The notes under the pieces were generated by a model. That model saw nothing but the letters and a program-made list of their open reading frames with translations, was not told the DNA's origin and did not search any database. From the NCBI GenBank assembly GCA_016861345.1, contig BOLD01000007.1:1-64000 (forward strand): DNA of 64,000 nt, given 5' to 3'. The DNA comes from Oligoflexia bacterium (lineage in GTDB: Bacteria; Bdellovibrionota; Bdellovibrionia; Bdellovibrionales; Bdellovibrionaceae). Positions 42,932 to 50,316 of the stretch are shown here, piece after piece. Every line of letters starts with the position of its first letter. Position 1 is the first letter of the stretch. The position numbers and the translations under genes are program-made.

Positions 42932-44464
42932 ATGCCCAGTTTGATTATCCAATCTATTCGTGTGGGGATGTACCTGATTGTTTTGGCGCTCGCTCTCTTG
43001 GTGCATCTCACGCAAGATGGATTTTTGAATTGGAAGTTGTATTCGCAATTTTATTTTTTCACTGGTGTAGGATTATTTATTCATCTGATTGGACTGGTTT
43101 TTACAAGCAAAGCTCTCAAGGGACGTTATTGGGTTGGGTTCACTTTTGTAGCTGATGTTTTGCTGATTTCTTATTTGATGATTCAAAGTGAGTTAAACCC
43201 CTCTCTTTTTCTCTTTATGTACTTGGTTGTGATCATCTTGAGCGGGCTCTACTTTCAGAAAAAGGGAGCTCTTCTGACGGCAGCACTTTCATCAGTTTGT
43301 TATTCGCTGGCTGCAATTCTGGGTCCTGAGGTGAAAGCCATGACCTTTTTCTTCATGTTTATTTTGACGAACTTGGCGTTTTTTGCTGTGGCAGTCCTTT
43401 CTGGACATCTGACCGAGCAACTTGAGATTCAAGGCATCTCTTTAGGTTTTTTAAGAAAGCTCAATGAATTGATTGTAGAAACAATTCCCTCTGGACTGAT
43501 GACAGTGACTGAGGCCGGTGACATATTGCAGGTGAATCAAGGGGCTAAAAAGATTCTTGAGCAAGAGGATATTGTAGGAAAAAATCTACTTCAAGTTATT
43601 CCATCAGCAAGTCAGCTTTTTGAGTCAGTTAGAAATCAAAGGCAAAGTCAAAAGTTGGACCTGACATACTCAAAGGGAGACGATCAGACTTTGCTCAGCA
43701 CCCAAATGATACCTCAAGCTCAGGGCGAAGTTCCTACCTATCTGATGGTGTTTGATGATCAAACTCAGATTCGCCGTCTTGAATCGGCAGTTCGTCAGGC
43801 TGAAAAGATGGCAGCAGTTGGTCAATTGGCTGCGGGTATAGCGCACGAGATTCGTAATCCCTTGGCGGGTATTAGCGGCAGCATCGAGCTTCTCAGTCAG
43901 CAGAATCAATCCGAAGAGGATCGAAAACTTTCAAAAATTATTATGAAAGAAATTGATCGATTAAATAGACTCATTTCTGAATTTTTGGATTTTGCCAAGC
44001 CTGAAAAAGTTCCTGTGGATCCGGTTAATCTGAGCTCTTTGCTTAAGGAAATTTGTCTTGCTGTCACCATGGATCCAAGTTTGAAACAGGGTGAGCAGAT
44101 TCTAAGCTTAAATGAAGTTCCCATGATTCGAGGGCATCGTGACAAATTAAAACAAGCATTTTTAAACATGATGATTAATTCCTACCAAGCAATGGGGCAA
44201 GTTGAAAAGCCAGTGATGGAAATTTCATGCACTCATAAAGATAATGAGGTCATTGTTCGATTAAAAGACAACGGGTGCGGAATGAGTGAAGAGACAAAGA
44301 GAAGAATGTTTGAGCCATTTCATACGACGAAGCCAAAGGGTACAGGCTTAGGTCTTGCTGTGACTCATAAGATTTTAGAGAACCACGGCGCAAGTCTTGA
44401 AGTGCAAAGTGAGATAGGTCAAGGGACTGAGATAAAGATTCACTTTCCAATTGAGCGAAAGTAG
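42932..44464 (+). CDS. pilS: Pilus sensor histidine kinase PilS
   Basis: The 510-aa protein has about six N-terminal membrane helices, a PAS domain (LNELIVETIPSGLMTVTEAGDILQ), an H-box (GQLAAGIAHEIRNPLAGI) and an ATPase domain (GTGLGLAVTHKILENHGA). In Pseudomonas PilS senses PilA in the membrane and signals to PilR. The track start at 42857 lies inside pilC; the ATG at 42932 has GGAGGG 10 nt upstream. pilR follows. Confidence 0.92.
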   Translation: MPSLIIQSIRVGMYLIVLALALLVHLTQDGFLNWKLYSQFYFFTGVGLFIHLIGLVFTSKALKGRYWVGFTFVADVLLISYLMIQSELNPSLFLFMYLVVIILSGLYFQKKGALLTAALSSVCYSLAAILGPEVKAMTFFFMFILTNLAFFAVAVLSGHLTEQLEIQGISLGFLRKLNELIVETIPSGLMTVTEAGDILQVNQGAKKILEQEDIVGKNLLQVIPSASQLFESVRNQRQSQKLDLTYSKGDDQTLLSTQMIPQAQGEVPTYLMVFDDQTQIRRLESAVRQAEKMAAVGQLAAGIAHEIRNPLAGISGSIELLSQQNQSEEDRKLSKIIMKEIDRLNRLISEFLDFAKPEKVPVDPVNLSSLLKEICLAVTMDPSLKQGEQILSLNEVPMIRGHRDKLKQAFLNMMINSYQAMGQVEKPVMEISCTHKDNEVIVRLKDNGCGMSEETKRRMFEPFHTTKPKGTGLGLAVTHKILENHGASLEVQSEIGQGTEIKIHFPIERK

Positions 44465-44491
44465 AATGAATTCACATCATTGGAGTGTGAA

Positions 44492-45892
44492 ATGAAGCCC
44501 AGAATCCTTGTCGTTGATGACGAAGAATCAATCCGCGAATTTCTAGAGATCATGTTGAAAAAAGAAGGTTATGAAGTCACTTGCGCAGAAGATGGCGCAA
44601 AAGCAAAGGATATTCTTGCTAAAAAAACATTCGACATGGTGATTTCAGATTTGCAGATGCCAAATGTCACTGGGCTTGAGCTTCTCAAGCATGTGAAAGA
44701 ATCCTATCCTGGATTGGTTTTCATGATGATCACTGCCTTTGGTACAACTGAGAATGCAGTTGAGGCGATGAAGATGGGTGCCTATGATTATCTCACAAAG
44801 CCTTTTAAAATTGATGAAGTGAGAATCAATATTCAAAATGCGCTTCGGGCTCAAAATTTAGAAGTTGAAAACCGCGTTTTGAAAAAAGAACTGACGAAAG
44901 AGTACAGCTTTCAAAACTTGGTCGGTAATTCAGAGACCATGCACAGAATTTATGATCTCATCAAACGCGTCTCTACGGCTCCAACGAATGTTCTTGTAAC
45001 TGGGGAATCGGGAACTGGAAAAGAAGTTGTGGCTAAGGCGATTCACTATAACGGACCATTGAAAGATAAGCCATTTGTAACGATTAACTGCGGAGCAATT
45101 CCAGAGCAGTTGATGGAATCTGAGATGTTTGGTCATAAGAAAGGTGCCTTTACCAGTGCAGTTGCGGATAAGCCGGGTTTGTTTGAGGTTGCTGATGGGG
45201 GAACACTCTTTTTGGACGAGGTTGGTGAACTTCCAATAACAATTCAGGTGAAGCTGTTGCGTGCAATTCAAGAGCGAGTCATCCGCCGCGTGGGTGCGAC
45301 AGACGATATTAAAGTAGACGTTCGAATTATCGCCGCAACTAATCGAGATCTCGAGCAAATGGTGAAGGAAGGAACCTTCCGTCAAGATTTATTTTATCGT
45401 TTAAATGTTATCAACATTCGGACTCCATCTCTCAGAGAGAGAAAAGATGATATTCCACTATTGGCGAATCATTTCCTGAAAAAATATACGGATCGTTTAA
45501 ATAAGAATGTCACTTCGATCAGTGTTGAAGCTATGGAGACATTGAAGAAGTATGATTACCCAGGTAACGTTCGTGAGCTTGAAAATATTATTGAGCGAAC
45601 GGTGGCTCTTGAGGCGGGCTCAACGATTCTTCCAGAAAGTTTGCCTCCATTTGTGAACACTCCTTCTGGTAGAAAAATGGCTTCGAGTAACGAAATTGAA
45701 ATCGGTCCAGATGGCGTGGAGCTTGATAAGGTCATTGGGCAGATTGAAAAAGAGCTCATCGTTAAAGCAATCCACGCAGCAGGGGGGGTGAAGAAGAGGG
45801 CAGCGAAGCTTCTTCATATCACTTTCCGCTCCATGCGCTACCGAGTCGAGAAGTACAACCTCGGCACCGTCGACGACCTCGACGACGAATAA
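44492..45892 (+). CDS. pilR: Pilus response regulator PilR (sigma-54 activator)
   Basis: The 466-aa protein has a receiver (ILVVDDEESI, MVISDLQMPN, TKPFK), an AAA+ domain (GESGTGKEV, LFLDEVGE) and a Fis-type HTH (KKRAAKLLHITFRSMRYRVEKY). The sigma-54 contact loop is GAFTSA rather than GAFTGA. The ATG at 44492 has GGAG 6 nt upstream and replaces the TTG at 44480. The last 22 or so codons are almost all G/C-ending, unlike the rest of the gene, and the stop codon overlaps the first bases of a mobile-element inverted repeat. No pilA follows. Confidence 0.93.
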   Translation: MKPRILVVDDEESIREFLEIMLKKEGYEVTCAEDGAKAKDILAKKTFDMVISDLQMPNVTGLELLKHVKESYPGLVFMMITAFGTTENAVEAMKMGAYDYLTKPFKIDEVRINIQNALRAQNLEVENRVLKKELTKEYSFQNLVGNSETMHRIYDLIKRVSTAPTNVLVTGESGTGKEVVAKAIHYNGPLKDKPFVTINCGAIPEQLMESEMFGHKKGAFTSAVADKPGLFEVADGGTLFLDEVGELPITIQVKLLRAIQERVIRRVGATDDIKVDVRIIAATNRDLEQMVKEGTFRQDLFYRLNVINIRTPSLRERKDDIPLLANHFLKKYTDRLNKNVTSISVEAMETLKKYDYPGNVRELENIIERTVALEAGSTILPESLPPFVNTPSGRKMASSNEIEIGPDGVELDKVIGQIEKELIVKAIHAAGGVKKRAAKLLHITFRSMRYRVEKYNLGTVDDLDDE

Positions 45893-45920
45893 AACCTACC
45901 CGCTCACTTTTCTGGATGCG
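45891..45920 (+). repeat. Left 30-bp terminal inverted repeat
   Basis: The sequence beginning AAAACCTACCCGCTCACTTT is the exact reverse complement of 46602-46631 over 30 bases. It begins at the pilR stop codon. Confidence 0.9.
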
Positions 45921-45925
45921 ATGCG

Positions 45926-46570
45926 CTAAATTCGAACTTTTTCGAGGATATTGGGCTTTCCATGTCTTGTTTTTCGAAGTTTGAACTGCTTTTTCACTAA
46001 GGCGCTACTGATATCTCTATTATAGATTTCGAGCACGGGTCTGTTGAGCCAATCCAGAGTGGTTTCATCGAACAATAAGTCCGGAAAAAGTAAAGTATCT
46101 TGAGCAGTTGGGATGAACAAATGTGCTACTCCTAAAAGTCCGTGCAGTGTTGAGAAGGGCCAATCTTCTACCCTCTGGCACAACCCCGATCGGATTGGAT
46201 TCTGATAGACATATTTGTAAGCATTCATGAAATAATGAAAACTCGTAATTTCGCATTTATAATGGCGTCCACCCCATACTTGATTTATTCGGCCACTGAT
46301 TTTGTTAATCGCCTTGCTTGAGTCCCTCATGAATCGACTCATAACATCGGGTAGTGGCTTTTCAGTGACCGAAGCAATCAGGTGGAAATGATTAGGCATC
46401 AGAACGAAGCAGTGTATCCGTAATCCATCAATGTGATGTGCAAGATAAAGTTGATGGGAGAGTATCTGCCAGATCTTTTCAATTTGAAGTGGGAACGGTG
46501 TCCGGTTAACCGTCCGTCCGGTGATATGATACGGATGAATAGAAAAGTGATTGACGTGTGATCGAGCCAT
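45926..46570 (-). CDS. IS200-like (Y1 HUH, RAYT-type) transposase
   Basis: The protein opens HFSIHPYHITGRTVNR, has the HUH metal motif in VLMPNHFHLIAS and a conserved YKYVYQNPIRSGL segment, typical of Y1 transposases related to RAYT proteins. These cut and join single-stranded DNA at hairpins. The track start at 46639 lies inside the tRNA gene. The ATG at 46570 just before the conserved region is more likely, giving about 214 aa, though no clear Shine-Dalgarno precedes it. The reading frame is intact. Confidence 0.85.
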   Translation of the reverse strand: MARSHVNHFSIHPYHITGRTVNRTPFPLQIEKIWQILSHQLYLAHHIDGLRIHCFVLMPNHFHLIASVTEKPLPDVMSRFMRDSSKAINKISGRINQVWGGRHYKCEITSFHYFMNAYKYVYQNPIRSGLCQRVEDWPFSTLHGLLGVAHLFIPTAQDTLLFPDLLFDETTLDWLNRPVLEIYNRDISSALVKKQFKLRKTRHGKPNILEKVRI

Positions 46571-46601
46571 ATTCGATATTGGATGCAATATCTTTGCCCG
46601 C

Positions 46602-46631
46602 CGCATCCAGAAAAGTGAGCGGGTAGGTTTT
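46602..46631 (-). repeat. Right 30-bp terminal inverted repeat
   Basis: This is an exact reverse complement of 45891-45920. Its outer end touches base 1 of the tRNA-Arg gene. Confidence 0.9.
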
Positions 46632-46707
46632 GACCCCATAGCTCAACAGGATAGAGCGTTCGTTTCCTAAACGATTGATCCCCGTTCGAGTCGGGGTGGG
46701 GTCACCA
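46632..46707 (+). tRNA. tRNA-Arg (anticodon CCU)
   Basis: The 76-nt cloverleaf has acceptor GACCCCA/TGGGGTC, D-stem GCTC/GAGC, anticodon loop TTCCTAA (CCU), T-stem CCCCG/CGGGG with TTCGAGT loop, and an encoded CCA. The top anticodon-stem pair is T-T, one mismatch. It begins immediately after the element's right inverted repeat, so its 5' leader is supplied by the element. Confidence 0.9.
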
Positions 46708-46736
46708 AAAATGAGCCCCGCTTTGTGGACGGGGCT
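46706..46736 (-). terminator. Hairpin terminator of the minus-strand stress mini-cluster
   Basis: The stem is AGCCCCG/CGGGGCT with a 9-nt loop. On the minus strand it is followed by CATTTTT. It lies downstream of the 29-aa peptide gene. It may also shape the 3' end of the tRNA transcript. Confidence 0.5.
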
Positions 46737-46775
46737 AAAAGTAAAGTAGGGATGAGGTGGCAGAATAGCCGACCG

Positions 46776-46865
46776 CTAGGCGGATGTTACCACCGCAACA
46801 AGTGCAATATAGCCAGTGATTAAAATCAGCTGATGAAGAGTTTTAAGCCACGGACGAGCTTTCAT
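46776..46865 (-). CDS. 29-aa small membrane peptide
   Basis: The gene is too short for the ORF track. It reads MKARPWLKTLHQ and then a single hydrophobic helix, LILITGYIALVAVVTSA. GGAGG lies 6 nt before the ATG. It overlaps the end of the S30AE-like gene by 23 nt, which suggests translational coupling. Positively charged N-terminal residues predict an N-in topology. I recognise no family; it could be a membrane stress peptide or a toxin-like small protein. Confidence 0.5.
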   Translation of the reverse strand: MKARPWLKTLHQLILITGYIALVAVVTSA

Positions 46866-47244
46866 AGTCAGCCTCCTTTGGCCTTGCCAGGTCGCTCATC
46901 ATGGTTGAGTCAGACCCGAGTTCCTGATTCTTTAAGCTGATGTGCTGAAACCGACGTCTTTTCCACCGATCTAGTTTTTTTCTTATTTGTTCGATCAGTT
47001 TATTCGTGACCTCTTTGAGTTTTCGTCCTGAGGAAATTGCGAAAAAACGACCGGACGAAGAGTAGATTGTGATCATTCCCTTGAATTGATCGTCTTTGCG
47101 GCTCATATCCATTTTTAGCGTTGCTCCGTATGGAGCCTCTTCAAGCAATAGATCAATTTTTTCTTCAAGATAATTTTGAGTGAACTCAGACGGGTGAAAT
47201 CCCTGAAATTTTAGTATTCGATTATCCATAGAGATCTGTCTCAT
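46843..47244 (-). CDS. S30AE/HPF-like ribosome-associated protein
   Basis: The 133-aa protein has the S30AE pattern: a FTQNYLEEKIDLLLEEAP helix, KMDMSRKDDQFKGMITIYSSSGRFFAISSG strands and a basic LIEQIRKKLDRWKRRR helix. It ends with an acidic tail. It is more divergent than the HPF at 2587. The third-codon ATG at 47244 is preferred to 47250 because AGGAGG is 8 nt upstream of it. It lies 94 nt downstream of the anchored Hsp20 gene. Confidence 0.65.
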   Translation of the reverse strand: MRQISMDNRILKFQGFHPSEFTQNYLEEKIDLLLEEAPYGATLKMDMSRKDDQFKGMITIYSSSGRFFAISSGRKLKEVTNKLIEQIRKKLDRWKRRRFQHISLKNQELGSDSTMMSDLARPKEADYESSSVA

Positions 47245-47337
47245 AACCATACCCTCCTCTCTTATTTGGTAATAAATGAAACAGAAAGATTGTTTAATAA
47301 ATATTCTTAATTAGAAAAGATCAAGTGACTTACATGG

Positions 47338-47880
47338 CTATACCTCCTTTCTTTTTGGAAACCTAATCACGATTTTGTGATCATTGTGATCGATAGAGTA
47401 TTTCTCAGCATCAACATTGCTTGGAGCAGGAAAGGATCGGTGAAAGGATGATGAATAATGTTGAGAAAAACGATCATCCCTTTGTTCAGATTCCAATCTG
47501 CCCGAGATGGTAATTTGTCCATCTCTAACCTCGACATTAAAATCCTTGGGAGTTTGATTTTTAAGATCTAGCTCGTAATAAACATAGTTATCATCTTCTC
47601 TCTGGTACATTTCATTACTTGAGCTACTTTGAAAGTTTTCTCGCATTTCCTGTTGTAAGCGGTTCATTTCCTCAAAGGGGCTGTTTGATCTTCCAAAGAA
47701 ATCATTATTAAATTCATTATCGAAAAGATCTTTCAATTCTGTTTTTGTGCCGGAGAATCTGAACTCCTTGTGATGCAATATATTTCTTGATTGATACTGT
47801 TGATAAGAGCAAACAAAAAATCCGCCGACAAGAAAACTGATTGCACTAATCACAATACGATTTGAAAAAAACTTCTTCAT
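47338..47880 (-). CDS. Membrane-anchored Hsp20-family protein
   Basis: The 180-aa protein has an N-terminal hydrophobic segment (IVISAISFLVGGFFVCSY) and a Q/N/S-rich linker. An alpha-crystallin domain follows (VYYELDLKNQTPKDFNVEVRDGQITISGRLE, IVIRFPKR). A signal anchor would place the chaperone domain in the periplasm, unusual for Hsp20 proteins. The I/V-x-I/V tail (IVIRF) is present. AAAGG precedes the ATG, and it overlaps the upstream small secreted gene by 35 nt. Confidence 0.75.
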   Translation of the reverse strand: MKKFFSNRIVISAISFLVGGFFVCSYQQYQSRNILHHKEFRFSGTKTELKDLFDNEFNNDFFGRSNSPFEEMNRLQQEMRENFQSSSSNEMYQREDDNYVYYELDLKNQTPKDFNVEVRDGQITISGRLESEQRDDRFSQHYSSSFHRSFPAPSNVDAEKYSIDHNDHKIVIRFPKRKEV

Positions 47881-48010
47881 GCAATGACCTTTCTTGATGT
47901 TGTAGAATGAGTTTGAAATGATTTTGATTTAATGAAGAATGGCTGTTCGCCATAACGTATGAAGCTGATAATGCAATAATAAACAGGGTGATCCAAATTC
48001 TGTAGTTCAT
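47846..48010 (-). CDS. 54-aa secreted peptide upstream of anchored Hsp20
   Basis: The ATG at 48010 has AGGAGG 6 nt upstream. The product is a signal-peptide-like segment (YRIWITLFIIALSASYVMA) and a short mature part rich in H, Q and E. The track start at 48130 is not supported. Overlap with the Hsp20 gene suggests coupling; it may be a small periplasmic stress factor or a leader. No known family recognised. Confidence 0.5.
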   Translation of the reverse strand: MNYRIWITLFIIALSASYVMANSHSSLNQNHFKLILQHQERSLHEEVFFKSYCD

Positions 48011-48206
48011 ATCGAGCCTCCTCTTAAAAACTCCTTTCAAAAAAAGAGAGACTTCAAGCGCGGTAACTGCGGCGTAACACCGGCGCATAAAAATAATGTA
48101 TCGGCCTTCGAATTTGTCAAGATGACCCAAGATGAATCAAAAATAACCATGTTATTTCAAATAGATAGCAATAGTTAGATTTATATCTCAGAAGATTGTA
48201 GAGGGC

Positions 48207-49559
48207 TTATTTTTTATTTAAAAAATAGTAAACTGGTAAGCCGAGTCCAATTAGTCCTGCGCCGATCAGACCCTCTGTTGGATTTCTCCAAAGAGAGTTC
48301 GCGGTCAGTCCCAAAGAAACCAAGATGAATGCGATGGGAACATAAGGGTAGCCTTTAATTTTAAAAGCACCTGCGGCTACACCAGAGTGATCTCGCAATT
48401 TGAAAATGGTCGCTGCAGTGATGGCATAAAATAACCAAGAGGCCACGACAACGTAATCCGTCAACTGATCAAAGGTTCCACTGCTTGCAAGGATCATGGC
48501 CCAGGCGCCTTGGGTAAGAACGGCCCATACGGGCACATGGGAATGGCTTTCGACCTGGCCAAGGCGTTTCCAGAAAAGTCCATCTTTCGCCATGGCATAG
48601 GGGACTCGGGCTCCTGTTAATATGGATCCATTCATCGCACCGACTGCAGATATGATAAAGGCAATTGTCAAAACGGGAATACCGACATCACCTAAAAAAC
48701 TTTGAGCAGCAAGGGTGGCAACGGGTAAGGCTTCAGGATGAAGTCGCGAGTTTGCTGATTGGATTTGTTCTGGAGTGAGAACGTAGAAGTAAGAGTAATT
48801 TGCAAAAACATAAAGTAAAATACAAATGAAGACTCCCCATCCGAGAGCACGAGGAATATTTTTTTGAGGTTCTTTAATTTCAGCTCCAACCATCGGCAAG
48901 TTATTCCACCCATCATAGGCCCAGAGTGCGGCAATCATGGCTAACCCGAAATTGCTCAGTGACCAGGTGGGTGTTTGAAGATTTGCAATGGCAATTTCAG
49001 TGTGATGCTCTCCGAAAATAAAAATACCCAGCGATAATCCAATGATGATCAGAACTTTCAGAAATGTGAGAGCGGTTTGTGTTCGAGCGCCCCATTTTAA
49101 CTGAAGGCAGTTCAGCAGCGTGAAAAATGCAATCAGAGATAGAGCCAGGACTGTGCTGTAGTCATGATCTGGTCCAAGTGATTTAAAGATGGATTTTGAA
49201 AATGTGGCAGCGCCCACGGCATAGGCAGCGATTGAGCCTGGAGAAGCAATCCAAAATCTCATCCACCCATAAAGAAATCCTGGCAGTCTGCCCCACCCAT
49301 GCTTCAGAAGGGCGTACTCTCCGCCAGATTCTGGATAAGCACTTGAGAGTTCGGCATAGGTTAGTGCTCCCGCATAAGAAAGAAGGCCCGCTATGATCCA
49401 CACAAGAGAGACAAGTCCCAGTGAACCCATCAGTTGGGTCATGGTTGCGGCTTTTAAAAAAATTCCAGTTCCAATAATGCTGCCGACGACAATTGCAGAG
49501 GCCTGCCATTGTCCTAGGGTGCGATTGAGTGCTGGTAGGTGCGATTGCGCCTTTTTCAT
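48207..49559 (-). CDS. APC-family amino acid permease
   Basis: The 450-aa protein has twelve predicted membrane helices. The APC substrate loop of TM1 is present (GSIIGTGIFLKAA), along with YAELSSAYPESGGEY. It resembles L-type amino acid/polyamine exchangers; the substrate is not predictable. Its stands alone. Confidence 0.88.
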   Translation of the reverse strand: MKKAQSHLPALNRTLGQWQASAIVVGSIIGTGIFLKAATMTQLMGSLGLVSLVWIIAGLLSYAGALTYAELSSAYPESGGEYALLKHGWGRLPGFLYGWMRFWIASPGSIAAYAVGAATFSKSIFKSLGPDHDYSTVLALSLIAFFTLLNCLQLKWGARTQTALTFLKVLIIIGLSLGIFIFGEHHTEIAIANLQTPTWSLSNFGLAMIAALWAYDGWNNLPMVGAEIKEPQKNIPRALGWGVFICILLYVFANYSYFYVLTPEQIQSANSRLHPEALPVATLAAQSFLGDVGIPVLTIAFIISAVGAMNGSILTGARVPYAMAKDGLFWKRLGQVESHSHVPVWAVLTQGAWAMILASSGTFDQLTDYVVVASWLFYAITAATIFKLRDHSGVAAGAFKIKGYPYVPIAFILVSLGLTANSLWRNPTEGLIGAGLIGLGLPVYYFLNKK

Positions 49560-49611
49560 GAATCAATGTTAACTTACACAGAGTTTGGATACAAATGCTT
49601 TAAGGGATCGG

Positions 49612-49648
49612 GATGAAAAACCAAGAGGAGCCACGTTGGGCTCCTCTT
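49612..49648 (-). terminator. Rho-independent terminator of the secreted-protein gene
   Basis: A perfect 10-bp stem AAGAGGAGCC/GGCTCCTCTT with a 6-nt loop is followed on the minus strand by GGTTTTTC. It lies 40 nt after the stop of the gene at 49689. Confidence 0.75.
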
Positions 49649-49688
49649 ATTTCTTAATGATAAAGAATTTGATCTCAAGTCGGAAATC

Positions 49689-50150
49689 TTAGTTTTTAAG
49701 ATATCGAACACATTGAGCGGCTTCAATGATTTGATCACCATTTCGCTTATTTAAAGTTAACGTGGCCTCAGTCAATTCGCCATTCTCAAGAGGGTTCATG
49801 TATGAGAAATTCACATCAAGCTCAATCGTATCCAGTTGACCAAGCTTGGTTCCGCCAATCAGTTCGCCCTTTTTGCGGCTGTCTGCAAAGCGAAGATCGA
49901 CATTTCCGACATAAGTGAGGTGTGAAGAAGACAGAGTTCCCTTCACATCAGTAAATTTTGCGATCGTTTTATTCCCACCGCCGACTTGAGAATCTGAGAT
50001 GACCATTATTGCAGCAGTTCGTGTTCCCATTTCTGGCTGAGTGTGGTGGAAGACCTTCACATTGAGTCCTGATTCTGATGTGCAAACGAATCCATCTGCG
50101 AAAGCCATTGATCCAACAAGTAATGTAGCGATTGTAAGTACTGATTTCAT
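49689..50150 (-). CDS. Secreted protein of unknown function
   Basis: The 153-aa precursor has a signal peptide (MKSVLTIATLLVGSMAFA) and then a beta-rich mature part with two cysteines, one near each end (FVCTSESG, AAQCVRYL), that could form a disulfide. The ATG at 50150 has GGGAGG about 5 nt upstream; the track start at 50222 would hide the signal peptide. It is monocistronic with a strong terminator. No family is recognised. Confidence 0.65.
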   Translation of the reverse strand: MKSVLTIATLLVGSMAFADGFVCTSESGLNVKVFHHTQPEMGTRTAAIMVISDSQVGGGNKTIAKFTDVKGTLSSSHLTYVGNVDLRFADSRKKGELIGGTKLGQLDTIELDVNFSYMNPLENGELTEATLTLNKRNGDQIIEAAQCVRYLKN

Positions 50151-50316
50151 ATTTACCTCCCCGGTATGTTTTTGTTTTGTTGGGGTGCTTTTAGATGGCA
50201 TTGAGGCGAATGTGAAATGCATAATAACAATTTATGTATGCAGAAAAAGAATGATAATTAGAATAGAGAGGCTTTAATCCCTTGCCTGATCTTCTGAGGC
50301 AGAATATCTTACTGAA

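Larger units (their letters stand above)
45891..46631 (-). mobile_element. IS200-like/RAYT element bounded by 30-bp inverted repeats
   Basis: A 741-bp unit has perfect 30-bp inverted repeats at both ends and one Y1-type transposase gene inside. No target-site duplication is visible at the outer edges. Classical IS200/IS605 elements have subterminal hairpins rather than long terminal inverted repeats, so a REP-associated, RAYT-type arrangement is a better fit. Confidence 0.65.

Noticed and set aside
45926-46639. Transposase start inside the tRNA gene
   Set aside because: The extra residues come from the inverted repeat and tRNA; the conserved domain begins at the ATG at 46570.
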